Below are positions 31,906 to 41,279 of a DNA stretch of 64,000 nucleotides, piece by piece. How positions within the stretch are numbered: position 1 is the first letter of the stretch; every line of letters begins with the position of its first letter. The notes under the pieces were generated by a model. That model did no database searches. It had not been told where the DNA came from and saw only the letters and a list, made by a program, of their open reading frames with translations. The position numbers were made by a program, and so were the translations under genes. The stretch covers positions 124,001 through 188,000 of the forward strand of contig JAEWYS010000015.1 in assembly GCA_023458555.1 (NCBI GenBank), in the 5' to 3' direction. This DNA is from Bacteroidota bacterium (lineage in GTDB: Bacteria > Bacteroidota > Bacteroidia > Cytophagales > Cytophagaceae).

Positions 31906-33831
31906 TTGTCCATTTCTCAGGATATTATAGAGACTATAAAGCAATCGGCTTCCATTGAAGAAGTCATTGGTGATTTTGTCAGTCTGAAAAAGAAAGGGCA
32001 TTATTATTTAGGATGCTGTCCTTTTCATGATGAAAAAACACCTTCTTTTACTGTAACTCCGGCTAAAGGGATATTCAAATGTTTTGGCTGTGGAAAAGCA
32101 GGCGACTCTATTCAGTTTCTGATGGAGCTGGAGGGCCTGAATTATCCGGAAGCATTGAAGTATCTGGCGGCCAAATATGGTATTGAGGTTCAGGAAACTG
32201 TTTCTCCCGAAGCTATTGCCCAACAGACAGAGAAGGAAAGCTTACTTATTGTTCTTTCCTACGCGTCTCAGTATTATGAGGATCTTCTATGGAATTCGGA
32301 TGAAGGCAAATCTATTGGCTTAAGCTATTTTAAGGAACGCGGTTTTAATCAGGATACGATACGGAAGTTTGGTCTGGGATTTAGCCGGGAGAGCTGGGAT
32401 GGTTTGACCAAAAGCGCACTGGATAACGGATATTCGAAAGAGTTTCTGCTAAAAGCAGGCCTTAGCCTGGAAAATGCGGATAGTAACAGTCTTTATGACC
32501 GGTTCAGAGGGAGAGTTATTTTTCCTATCCATAATCTTACCGGAAAGCCTATAGGATTTGGAGCCCGGATACTTAAAGCGGATAAAAAACAGCCGAAATA
32601 TCTTAATAGTCCGGAAACCGAAGTATATCATAAAAGTAAGGTTCTATACGGACTTTACCAGGCCAAGCAGGCTATAAGGCATGAGGACAATTGTTTTCTG
32701 GTAGAAGGCTATACAGATGTAATATCCTTGTATCAGGGTGGGATACATAATGTAGTGGCTTCGTCCGGAACATCACTGACGGAAGATCAGATTAAGCTTA
32801 TTCACCGGTATACGAATAATATCACTGTTCTTTATGACGGAGATGTGGCAGGGTTGAAAGCCTCAATGAGAGGTATTGACCTTATTCTGGCTCAGGGTAT
32901 GGACGTGAAGGTGGTTGCGTTTCCGGATGGCGAAGACCCGGATAGCTATGTTCGCAAGATAGGGGGGGATGCCTTTAAAAACTATGTACACCAGAATGCC
33001 AGGGACTTTATAACCTATAAGACAGAGCTGGCTCTGCTGGAAGCAGGCAACGATCCGATTAAAAAAGCATCGGTAATCAGGGATATTGTAGAAAGTATTG
33101 CCAGAATTCCGGATTCTATCAAGCGAGCTGTCTTTTTTCAGCAATGTAGCCAGCTTTTAAATATTGCCGAGGATATTCTGATTGCCGAGTACAATAAGAT
33201 TCAGCTGAAAGACCGGAAAAAGGATGAAGAAAACCGTCAGCAGGCGGATGTGTCTGTTTCAGAATTTTCCCAGACCACTGTCAATGAGAAGAGTTCTGTA
33301 AAGAAAGATCTGTATTCTTCTGCAGTAGAGATGCAGGAAAAAGAAATTGTCAGATTGTTGCTGAAGTTTGGAAATGAGCAGTTTGATACAACAAATTTTG
33401 CATCGTACGTATTATCCGAAATAGAAGATCTGACCTTTTCTATTCCGATATACCGGCGTCTTCTTGAGCTGATCAGAGAAGACTTTGACGAGCTTGGGGT
33501 TATTCGGGAGCAAAAATTTTTTTCCCACCCGGATGAAGAAGTCCGTTCCGAGGCAATTGCCCTTATTACTTCACGCTATGCGATCAGTGAAAAATGGACA
33601 AAATATGAAATATTTGTTCCGACGGACGAAGAGATTTTACCTAATTTGGGATTTCTTACGATCCTTCGACTGAAGTTTCGAAGCATCAAGTACATGATCC
33701 GGGAAAATATGCAGGAAATCAAAAATGCGGAAGCTGACAATAAAGATGTCATGACATTGCTGCAGGTGCATAAACAGCTTAAGGAAGCCGAAAAAGAAAT
33801 TGCATCCATGCTTGGTATTGTGATTTCATGA
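31906..33831 (+). CDS. dnaG: DNA primase
   Basis: Synthesises RNA primers for DNA replication. The 641-residue protein contains the zinc finger ligands Cys38, His41, Cys59 and Cys62 (CPFH...CFGCG), the FGLGFS region, the TOPRIM domain with Glu267 in FLVEGYTDVISL and DGDVAGLKASMRGI, and a Lys/Glu-rich C-terminal helicase-interaction domain. It starts at TTG 31906 (MSISQDIIETIKQSASIEEVIGDFVSLKKKG), matching the family N-terminus; no ATG is available nearby. It is followed after 58 bp by a glycosyltransferase gene. Confidence 0.95.
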   Translation: MSISQDIIETIKQSASIEEVIGDFVSLKKKGHYYLGCCPFHDEKTPSFTVTPAKGIFKCFGCGKAGDSIQFLMELEGLNYPEALKYLAAKYGIEVQETVSPEAIAQQTEKESLLIVLSYASQYYEDLLWNSDEGKSIGLSYFKERGFNQDTIRKFGLGFSRESWDGLTKSALDNGYSKEFLLKAGLSLENADSNSLYDRFRGRVIFPIHNLTGKPIGFGARILKADKKQPKYLNSPETEVYHKSKVLYGLYQAKQAIRHEDNCFLVEGYTDVISLYQGGIHNVVASSGTSLTEDQIKLIHRYTNNITVLYDGDVAGLKASMRGIDLILAQGMDVKVVAFPDGEDPDSYVRKIGGDAFKNYVHQNARDFITYKTELALLEAGNDPIKKASVIRDIVESIARIPDSIKRAVFFQQCSQLLNIAEDILIAEYNKIQLKDRKKDEENRQQADVSVSEFSQTTVNEKSSVKKDLYSSAVEMQEKEIVRLLLKFGNEQFDTTNFASYVLSEIEDLTFSIPIYRRLLELIREDFDELGVIREQKFFSHPDEEVRSEAIALITSRYAISEKWTKYEIFVPTDEEILPNLGFLTILRLKFRSIKYMIRENMQEIKNAEADNKDVMTLLQVHKQLKEAEKEIASMLGIVIS

Positions 33832-33889
33832 AAAGTGGTATTTTATTCCTCCAATAATACATTTATCTTGTAAAAATTTTTATGAAAGG

Positions 33890-35017
33890 ATGAATATTGC
33901 TGTTAATACCAGATTGCTATTGAAAGACAGGCTGGAAGGGATTGGATGGTTTACATATGAAACACTTAAAAGAATAACTCAACAGCACAAAGAGCATATT
34001 TTTTATTTTTTGTTTGACAGAAAGTTTGATGAAGATTTTATCTTTTCAGACAATATAGTTCCTATGGTGGTGTCGCCTCAGGCAAGGCATCCGTTTTTGT
34101 ATGCTACCTGGTTTGATATATCTGTACCAATGGCTCTGAGGAAGGTGAAGCCGGATCTGTTTCTTAGTCCTGACGGGATGCTTTCTCTTACGACCGGCTA
34201 TAAGTCGCTGCCGGTAATCCATGATTTAAATTTTGAGCATTTCCCAAATGATCTGCCCAGACTGACCCAATTGTATTATCATCATTATTTCCCCCGGTTT
34301 GCCCGTAAAGCCAGACGTATAGCCACGGTTTCAGAGTTTAGCCGGGAAGATATTGTCAGAATATATGGTATTGACAGGGAAAGAATCGATGTGGTTTATA
34401 ATGGTGCCAATGAGTTTTATCAGCCGATATTGCCTGCCAGGCAAATACAGACGCGGACCATCTATGCAAAAGGATGTCCGTATTTCCTTTTTGTAGGAGC
34501 ACTTCATCCAAGAAAGAATCTGGCGAATCTTTTTTACGCCTTTGATGCTTACAAGAAATCGACAGGGCTGGATACCAAACTGATGATTGTGGGGCAAAAA
34601 AAATGGTGGACGGAAGATATCAAGAAAGCCTATAAATCCATGGAGCATAAAAAGGAAGTAATATTTACAGGAAGACTTTCTACGATAGAGCTTCGCAATG
34701 TAATAGCTTCAGCTCTCGCCATGGTTTATGTGTCGGTGTTTGAGGGTTTTGGTATTCCAGTGCTTGAAGCAATGTATTGTGACACCCCGGTTATTACCAG
34801 TAATGTATCATCTATGCCGGAAGTAGGTGGTGACGCGGTCGTTACTGTAAATCCTTTTTCAATTGACAGTATCAGAGAGGGCTTGCAGAAAGTAGCGCTT
34901 GATCCGGCACTTCGAAGTAGTCTGATAGCAAAAGGGAGAATACGGAAAGAATGTTTTTCCTGGCAAAAAACTGCTGATAAATTATGGCACTCGATTGAAC
35001 TGGCTGTTGAATCCTGA
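33890..35017 (+). CDS. GT4-family glycosyltransferase
   Basis: A 375-residue GT-B glycosyltransferase of family 4. The N-terminal half begins MNIAVNTRLLLKDRLEGIGWFTYETL, and the C-terminal nucleotide-sugar-binding half shows VGALHPRKNLANLF and the EGFGIPVLEAMYCDTPVITSNVSSMPEV motif containing the E(x7)E pattern. The sugar donor and acceptor are unknown, and no partner polysaccharide gene is adjacent. A long hairpin terminator follows. Confidence 0.88.
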   Translation: MNIAVNTRLLLKDRLEGIGWFTYETLKRITQQHKEHIFYFLFDRKFDEDFIFSDNIVPMVVSPQARHPFLYATWFDISVPMALRKVKPDLFLSPDGMLSLTTGYKSLPVIHDLNFEHFPNDLPRLTQLYYHHYFPRFARKARRIATVSEFSREDIVRIYGIDRERIDVVYNGANEFYQPILPARQIQTRTIYAKGCPYFLFVGALHPRKNLANLFYAFDAYKKSTGLDTKLMIVGQKKWWTEDIKKAYKSMEHKKEVIFTGRLSTIELRNVIASALAMVYVSVFEGFGIPVLEAMYCDTPVITSNVSSMPEVGGDAVVTVNPFSIDSIREGLQKVALDPALRSSLIAKGRIRKECFSWQKTADKLWHSIELAVES

Positions 35018-35027
35018 TAAAGGTAAA

Positions 35028-35067
35028 AGGCAGAGAGCCTGTTTGTGCAAGCACGGGCTCGCTGCCT
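35028..35067. terminator. Hairpin terminator between two convergent genes
   Basis: AGGCAG-A-GAGCC pairs with GGCTCGCTGCCT (one internal mismatch) and an inner GTGC/GCAC stem extends it; TTTTAT follows on the plus strand. It separates the GT4 gene (stop 35017) from the PD40/OmpA-like gene (stop 35077). Confidence 0.75.
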
Positions 35068-35076
35068 CATTTTATC

Positions 35077-36648
35077 TTACAGGACTATCAGCTCTACTTT
35101 TCTGGAAGAGTTTCCGGTTACTTTATTGTACATATCGCCATAGCCTACAGCTTTTAACCGTTCCGGGCTTATACCCTTTGATGAAAGATAGCTGCGGATG
35201 CTTTCTGCTTCCTGCTGAGTCCGGTTGTTATGATAAATCAGGCTGACTTCATTTACAATGACGGTATCTACCAATGGAATGCTTTCGTCATTGGCTGTTC
35301 TTCTTAATATTTTAGTTTTAATACTTACAGTTGAGTCTACTTCTGTCAGATCATCCCGCTGAATGGTATCTTTTTGAATACTTTTAGTATGGACAGCGAT
35401 TTCCAGAGATATTTCAGGATTGTCTTTGAGTGTTTTGACAATTTTATCCAGTTCTCCCTTGCCTAATTTTATCCCGGCTCCGGGTGTGAAATCAACTCGG
35501 GAAAGCTCCATCGTATTTCCGGCTTTTAGTGATGTCAGACCAATAAACTCAGGGGCAGGTGTGGAGTTGGTGAAAATCAGTGTTTCATGGAAATAACCCT
35601 TAGCCATTGGAAGTATAGTGACCTCGTAAGTATCGTTACCCGAAAGTACGGTTTTAAACTTGCCGGAGCTTCCTTCTGTATATAATTCATTAATAATTGC
35701 CGGATTATCGGGGGTACTAATCTGAATTTTGGCAGCGATAGTTTTCGGGCTGTTCTTTTCATTTACTGTACTATGAAGCACCAGATGCTTTTGAGGGAGA
35801 AAGTTTTCAGACAGCTTAATCTTAAAAAGATCATCTTTGTCGTGTTCTGTTGCTGTTATGATTGCATACTCACCTTTTTCAGGGATACTTATATAAAGAT
35901 CGTCTTTTTCAGTGTTGACAAAAGATAAAGGAGTCGGGGAAGACCATTGTCCATCTGCCTGTAAAACACTTTTATAAAGATCAAAGCCGCCTTTTCCCTT
36001 TTCACGGGCAGATGCAAAAACTAATGTTCGGTTATCAGATAAGATTTTGGGAGAGCATTCGCATCCGGTATTTATCGGTGAAGGCAGGGTCACAGGCTCA
36101 CTCCAGGTATTTGCCTTGAGCTCACTGATCATGATTGTACCACACTCTATTCCTGAGGGACTTTTTTTTCCGTTAAGACGTACAAAGTATAGCTTTTTGT
36201 CGTCGGCGCTTATGGACGGACTTATTTCGGGGGCAGTTGAATTGACCGGTTTGGCAAGATTGACAGGCGGGGTCCACTTATCACCTTGTTTTCTGGACAT
36301 CCAGATATCAGAATTGCCAACTCCGCCATATCTGGCAGAGGAGAAAAAGATAACGGAACCGTCGTAGTTCAGGTTCCAGTCCTTATCATTGGTTGTTTTG
36401 TTGTAAAGTCCGGAAAGCTCTTCGGGGCGGCTCCACATTGATGCAGCCTGTCTTGTGATGACAGGGTATAACCTTTCATCTCCGTAATCCGTTTCAAAGA
36501 CCATATACTTGCCGTTGCCGCTTATCGAAGGATTACGATCATTGCTCAGGGGGTTATTGACCGGGCGTCCCAGATTGATTTTACTTTGAGAATGAGCCTG
36601 AATAAAAGCGGCCAGCAACAGAGTTGAAAAAAAAAACTTATTTATCAT
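35077..36648 (-). CDS. Secreted PD40-repeat protein with divergent OmpA-like C-terminus
   Basis: A 523-residue protein with a signal peptide (1-20), PD40/WD40-like beta-propeller repeats over about 25-280 (for example NPSISGNGKYMVFETDYGDE, SPSISADDKKLYFVRLNG, SPKILSDNRTLVFASARE), a middle beta domain, and an OmpA-like region from about 380. The OmpA fold is altered: in place of the usual HTD...SxxRA pattern there is VHTK, a roughly 55-residue insert and QEAESIRSYL, so peptidoglycan binding through the normal Asp/Arg pair is doubtful. The closest family is PD40-OmpA proteins linked to the outer membrane. Monocistronic. Confidence 0.8.
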   Translation of the reverse strand: MINKFFFSTLLLAAFIQAHSQSKINLGRPVNNPLSNDRNPSISGNGKYMVFETDYGDERLYPVITRQAASMWSRPEELSGLYNKTTNDKDWNLNYDGSVIFFSSARYGGVGNSDIWMSRKQGDKWTPPVNLAKPVNSTAPEISPSISADDKKLYFVRLNGKKSPSGIECGTIMISELKANTWSEPVTLPSPINTGCECSPKILSDNRTLVFASAREKGKGGFDLYKSVLQADGQWSSPTPLSFVNTEKDDLYISIPEKGEYAIITATEHDKDDLFKIKLSENFLPQKHLVLHSTVNEKNSPKTIAAKIQISTPDNPAIINELYTEGSSGKFKTVLSGNDTYEVTILPMAKGYFHETLIFTNSTPAPEFIGLTSLKAGNTMELSRVDFTPGAGIKLGKGELDKIVKTLKDNPEISLEIAVHTKSIQKDTIQRDDLTEVDSTVSIKTKILRRTANDESIPLVDTVIVNEVSLIYHNNRTQQEAESIRSYLSSKGISPERLKAVGYGDMYNKVTGNSSRKVELIVL

Positions 36649-36794
36649 GATACAAATTCAGAAATATTAAACAAGTACAGGTGTTTGAGAGTAAATCTAT
36701 TTTATTGGAATTTTTAATATAAAAAAATATTGTAGTTTCTTTGCACAAGTCTACGATTATTTTTACTCGAAAGTTAACTTTTAGTTTCTAAATT

Positions 36795-38699
36795 GTGGCA
36801 AGAAAAAGAACAAGTACTACAACTGTTAAAAGTAAAAGCAGTGTAACCACGAATCCGAATTCAGTGAAGAAGATGAATCTGCAGGAACAACCAGATGAAA
36901 ACTTTTTAATAGAAGTTGCCTGGGAAGTATGTAATCAGGTTGGCGGTATTTATACCGTTATTCGTTCAAAAGTACCTTCGACAGGTGATAAATGGGATGG
37001 AAATTATTTATTGCTGGGTCCTTACTTTCATGGGAAGGCTTCTGCTGAATTTGAACCGGTATATTCCATAGATCCGGATGATCCTATCGGAAAGGTTGTC
37101 GGAAGGATGAGGGATCAGGGATTTGAGGTGTATTATGGTTACTGGCTGGTTTCCGGCCGGCCTAAGGTTGTATTATTTAACCCATTTAATGTCTATCCAA
37201 GACTCGGGGAAATCAAGTATCTGTTGTGGGCAGATCATGATATATCGTTGCCTGATGGTGATGACTTGCTGAATCAGGTAGTGGCGTTTGGTTTCATGGT
37301 GAAGACCTTTCTCAAGGAATTAGTTGCAGAGCAGACGTTCAATAAGAGAATTGTAACTCATTTTCATGAATGGATGGTCGGAACGGTCATTCCGGATATA
37401 CGAAAGGATAATCTTCCGATTACAACTGTATTTACCACACATGCTACTTTGCTCGGTCGTTATCTGGCCATGAACGATCACGAGTTTTATGAGCATCTGC
37501 CTTTTTATGACTGGAATGCAGAAGCGAAAAACTTCAATATTGAGGCGATGGTCAGGATTGAAAGATCAGCAGCTCACGGATCTCATGTATTTACAACAGT
37601 AAGTGATGTGACGGGAAGGGAGTGTAAGTATTTGCTGGGACGAGAAGTGGATCTGGTATTGCCCAACGGGTTGAATATTGAGCGTTTTACAGCGCTTCAT
37701 GAATTTCAGAATCTTCATCTACAATATAAAGAGCAAATTCATGAATTTGTAATGGGGCACTTTTTCCAGAGTTACTCGTTTGATCTTGATAAGACTCTTT
37801 ACTTTTTTACTTCCGGCCGGTATGAATACCGAAATAAAGGCTATGATCTGACACTTGAAGCATTGGCCCGTCTTAACTGGAAGATGAAAGAGGCGGGAAT
37901 CGATACAACTGTTGTAATGTTTTTCATTACAAAGCAACCGTTTTCCACCATCAATCCCAAAGTGTTGCAGTCTCGTGCCGTAATGGAAGAAATACGGGAA
38001 ACCTGTGAGGCAATCGAAAAGCAGGTTGGTAATCGTCTGTTCTGCGCTGCAGCAGAAAGTAATGACGGAAAACTGCCTGATTTGAATATTTATGTTGATG
38101 AGTACTGGAAACTACGGTTACGCAGAACGCTGCTCTCCTGGAAATCACAGGAGTTGCCTATTGTGGTTACACATAACCTGTACCATGATGATACGGATGA
38201 AATACTAAACTTTATTCGTTCTGCTAATCTGGTTAATAATGCGCACGACAGAGTTAAGATGGTTTATCACCCTGACTTTATTTCTCCGACAAATCCTTTG
38301 TTTGGTATGGAGTACGGACAATTTGTGCGTGGATGTAATCTTGGAATATTCCCCAGTTATTATGAGCCATGGGGATATACACCGCTTGAATGTATGGCCA
38401 GTGGGGTACCTGCTGTAACCAGTGATTTGTCGGGTTTTGGGGATTATGTAATCAAGAATGTAGAAAACCCTGAGAAAAAAGGTATATATGTGGTGAAACG
38501 TGTAGATGATAACTTTTATTCTTCTGCCGAGCAACTGGCAGAAATGTTGTTTTCATTTGTCAGGATGTCCAGAAGAGATCGCATTCAGCAACGTAATCTT
38601 GTAGAAAACTCATCAGAGGATTTTGACTGGCAGAATCTTACTAAATATTATGACGAAGCATACAGGCTGGCTTTCGAACGTATTGGCTGGACAGAATGA
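36795..38699 (+). CDS. Eukaryote-type (GT3) glycogen synthase
   Basis: Elongates glycogen from a nucleotide-sugar donor. The 634-residue protein has the GT3 start motif EVAWEVCNQVGGIYTVIRSK (about 38-57), typical of fungal and animal Gsy enzymes, where bacterial GT5 GlgA would start KxGGL. The C-terminal half has YEPWGYTPLECMASGVPAVT, the GT3 version of the E(x7)E pattern. A basic Ser/Thr/Lys tail of about 32 residues precedes the enzyme, echoing the branching enzyme tail. It starts at GTG 36795. In Bacteroidota GT3 synthases are known. A terminator follows. Confidence 0.9.
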   Translation: MARKRTSTTTVKSKSSVTTNPNSVKKMNLQEQPDENFLIEVAWEVCNQVGGIYTVIRSKVPSTGDKWDGNYLLLGPYFHGKASAEFEPVYSIDPDDPIGKVVGRMRDQGFEVYYGYWLVSGRPKVVLFNPFNVYPRLGEIKYLLWADHDISLPDGDDLLNQVVAFGFMVKTFLKELVAEQTFNKRIVTHFHEWMVGTVIPDIRKDNLPITTVFTTHATLLGRYLAMNDHEFYEHLPFYDWNAEAKNFNIEAMVRIERSAAHGSHVFTTVSDVTGRECKYLLGREVDLVLPNGLNIERFTALHEFQNLHLQYKEQIHEFVMGHFFQSYSFDLDKTLYFFTSGRYEYRNKGYDLTLEALARLNWKMKEAGIDTTVVMFFITKQPFSTINPKVLQSRAVMEEIRETCEAIEKQVGNRLFCAAAESNDGKLPDLNIYVDEYWKLRLRRTLLSWKSQELPIVVTHNLYHDDTDEILNFIRSANLVNNAHDRVKMVYHPDFISPTNPLFGMEYGQFVRGCNLGIFPSYYEPWGYTPLECMASGVPAVTSDLSGFGDYVIKNVENPEKKGIYVVKRVDDNFYSSAEQLAEMLFSFVRMSRRDRIQQRNLVENSSEDFDWQNLTKYYDEAYRLAFERIGWTE

Positions 38700-38741
38700 C
38701 AGACAAGACAGGGCAGATAAGTTATAACAATAATTACATGA

Positions 38742-38773
38742 AAGCCGGGATTAGCCCCCGGTTTTTTCTTTTT
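38742..38773 (+). terminator. Terminator after the glycogen synthase gene
   Basis: CCGGG (38745-38749) pairs with CCCGG (38757-38761), then TTTTTTCTTTTT. It overlaps the last codons of the convergent O-antigen-ligase-like gene. Confidence 0.75.
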
Positions 38774-39998
38774 CAGGGTTATCAGAGAAAGGAAAGGTTT
38801 GTGACAGCAGGGTCGTAAAAAAGACAAAAAAAACAATTCCTTTGTTCTTTTCCAGCATGGATTCTGTCAGGCAGCATATTGCAAATAATACGATTAGTAT
38901 CATGTGCAGGCGATTGGTCCCCTGCCATAACGGTGCTAATAATATAAAAAGCAGAACCAACAAGCCCACTATTCCGGAGCTTAACCAGGTTTGCAGATAT
39001 TGATTATGGGCATTGTAACTTCGCTCATATAATGCAGGACTCCAGCTATGTTGCTGATAACAGTTATTAAGACTTTCCTGAGCATCACCAGCTCCGACCC
39101 CGGTCAGCCAGTGTTGACTAATAATTTCTTTGCTGCATAATAATTGGGCGATTCTCAGATTTACCGAGTTGAAATGAATATCTACCGGGGGCTTAAAGGC
39201 AGTATTGCTTATTTCGGAAATCCGGCTTTTGAGAAGAGGAGTCCGGAGAGAGAAATAACCAACAAAACCGATGAGAGTCAAAAGGCCGAGAGAGAACAGC
39301 CAGCCATAGCGAACTTTTAACAAAACACCGGTTGCCATTGCAAAGGTTATTATAAGTAAAGCCAATAAAGGCATTCTGGCTCCGGTCATCAGGATGAGTA
39401 CGAATAAAATCAGTAGTGTAATAAATAGTAACGCTTTGGAGAATCCGGAGCCGGTTAAGCTCAATTTAAATGCAATGATTGCGAAAGCAAAGACTGTATA
39501 CATTGCAAGATAACTGGGATGTAACTGCACGTACTGCACAGCTGTTTCCCGAAAAAAATAACTGAGGTCCGTGGTCGTATTGTAAGTAGTGAAATACTGA
39601 TAGAAGAGCCAGCTGAATGAAAGCAGTACTCCGGTTACAAAACAGGAAAGAATGTGCCTGATATGCGGTCTGATACAGGAGAGAGCCGGAATCACCGCTA
39701 AGGGAACCAATAGCAGGCTTAGATGCTTTTCCAGGATAAATCCTCCATACGATTTGTTGGATGACCATAGAATTGATATTGCATAAATTACAAACAGAGC
39801 TGTCAGTGAAAGAAGTATACTATTACGACTATTTTTTCTTAAATCATGCAGATAGCCTTTGCGAAAAATAAGCAGGGCGGCGCTAGTTACCAGTAAGATA
39901 TTGGAAAATTTCAGGGAGAAGGGAAGCGTCAAAGCAAACAGATAAAGAACTCCAAGGCTTAATTTCCATTGATAAAAGGAAATTACATTCTTATTCAT
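38751..39998 (-). CDS. O-antigen ligase/polymerase-like membrane protein
   Basis: A 415-residue integral membrane protein of the Wzy_C/WaaL superfamily. About ten to twelve hydrophobic segments surround a periplasmic loop with the HNQYLQTWLSSG motif (conserved His in family) and GVGAGDAQES just before it. It either polymerises O-units or transfers glycan to a lipid; sequence alone does not decide. It is the last gene of a four-gene minus-strand cluster (43614-38751) and follows the GT4 gene at 40002 by 3 bp. Confidence 0.85.
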   Translation of the reverse strand: MNKNVISFYQWKLSLGVLYLFALTLPFSLKFSNILLVTSAALLIFRKGYLHDLRKNSRNSILLSLTALFVIYAISILWSSNKSYGGFILEKHLSLLLVPLAVIPALSCIRPHIRHILSCFVTGVLLSFSWLFYQYFTTYNTTTDLSYFFRETAVQYVQLHPSYLAMYTVFAFAIIAFKLSLTGSGFSKALLFITLLILFVLILMTGARMPLLALLIITFAMATGVLLKVRYGWLFSLGLLTLIGFVGYFSLRTPLLKSRISEISNTAFKPPVDIHFNSVNLRIAQLLCSKEIISQHWLTGVGAGDAQESLNNCYQQHSWSPALYERSYNAHNQYLQTWLSSGIVGLLVLLFILLAPLWQGTNRLHMILIVLFAICCLTESMLEKNKGIVFFVFFTTLLSQTFPFSDNPEKEKTGG

Positions 39999-40001
39999 TG
40001 C

Positions 40002-41174
40002 TCAGGCAATTTTTACGGTTAGATCGGAAGCCGACTTTTCTTTAAATGAAGATTTGTTATTTCTTGTTTGATATGTTTTTGCAACATAATTCTTTATTTG
40101 CTGCACAAAGATGCTTTCATCAAAGTTTTCAGCATGGCTTCTTATAAAGGAAGGACAAAATTCAAGTTTCTCAAATGTTTTGATTGCTGCAATCAGGCTT
40201 TCAGGTGTTTGCTTGTCAAAAAACAGGGCAGTGGCTTTCAGCGAGTCTTTTGTATATGGAATCATTGTTTCCAGAACTCCGCCCTGACCAAAAGCTATCA
40301 CAGGTCTTCCGGAAGCATTTGCTTCAAGTGGAGTGATGCCGTAATCTTCTTTCTGGGCAAAAACAAATGCTTTACATTCGGAGTACAACTGCGCCAGTTC
40401 TTTGGCAGAAAGTCCGCTTTTAAATGTAATGTTTGACTTTGCAGATCGTTTAAGAGCTTCTTCCATAGAACCTCTTCCTACGATTATGAGCGGATAACCT
40501 AGCTGGTTGAAGGCCTCGACGATTAAATCTACCTTTTTGTAGCTTTCGAGTCTGCATACAACAAGATAATAATCTTTTATCTGCTTAGAGATATAGAAGC
40601 TTTTACTGTTGACGGGTGGATTTATTACTTCAATATGAGACTTAAAATTATATACCGAAGCAATTCGTCGGGTAACTTCGTATGTATTCGCTATAAAATG
40701 ATCGGAACGCCTGGCAGACTTGTAGTCAATTTTTCGTAAAAGTCTGATTACTATACTGAAAGCGACTTTAAGTAGCCCGCTGGCATTCGTATACTGTCGG
40801 TAAGACTCAGGATACCATGCCAGCCGGAATGGCGTATGGCAATAATTGATAACTAATGTTCCCGGTGAAATTCGGGCATACTTGGCGACATATGTAGAGG
40901 ACATCAGAACCACATCATATCCGGAAATATTCATTTGCTTCATCGCTATTATGCCGAATGGAAAAAATAAGCGGCGCATAATATTCTCAGATGAGCAGAT
41001 CTTGTTAAACCAGGAAGTACGAACAGTACAACTGGAAAAATCAGGATAGGTGAGATGTGATCTGAAAGCCATAGTATATATCGGAGCATTGGGAAAAGCC
41101 TGATGAAAACATCGAACAACTTGTTCTGCTCCCCCTCTTCGCATTAACTCATCATGCACTATGGCAATCTTCAT
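40002..41174 (-). CDS. GT4-family glycosyltransferase
   Basis: A 390-residue GT-B enzyme. The start MKIAIVHDELMRRGGAEQVVRCFHQ has the GGAE motif typical of GT4 enzymes; the second half has VGRGSMEEALK and EDYGITPLEANASGRPVIAFGQGG, the donor-binding E(x7)E pattern. Donor and acceptor unknown. It lies between a second GT4 gene (41280) and an O-antigen-ligase-like gene (38751), within a surface-glycan cluster. Confidence 0.9.
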   Translation of the reverse strand: MKIAIVHDELMRRGGAEQVVRCFHQAFPNAPIYTMAFRSHLTYPDFSSCTVRTSWFNKICSSENIMRRLFFPFGIIAMKQMNISGYDVVLMSSTYVAKYARISPGTLVINYCHTPFRLAWYPESYRQYTNASGLLKVAFSIVIRLLRKIDYKSARRSDHFIANTYEVTRRIASVYNFKSHIEVINPPVNSKSFYISKQIKDYYLVVCRLESYKKVDLIVEAFNQLGYPLIIVGRGSMEEALKRSAKSNITFKSGLSAKELAQLYSECKAFVFAQKEDYGITPLEANASGRPVIAFGQGGVLETMIPYTKDSLKATALFFDKQTPESLIAAIKTFEKLEFCPSFIRSHAENFDESIFVQQIKNYVAKTYQTRNNKSSFKEKSASDLTVKIA

Positions 41175-41279
41175 ATAGTATAAATTAAATCCTATTATTT
41201 ATTGGACTAAATACCGAAATTATATAAAAAAAATTGAAAAAGAAATCTATAACACGGAAACTTATACTTTACATCATGT

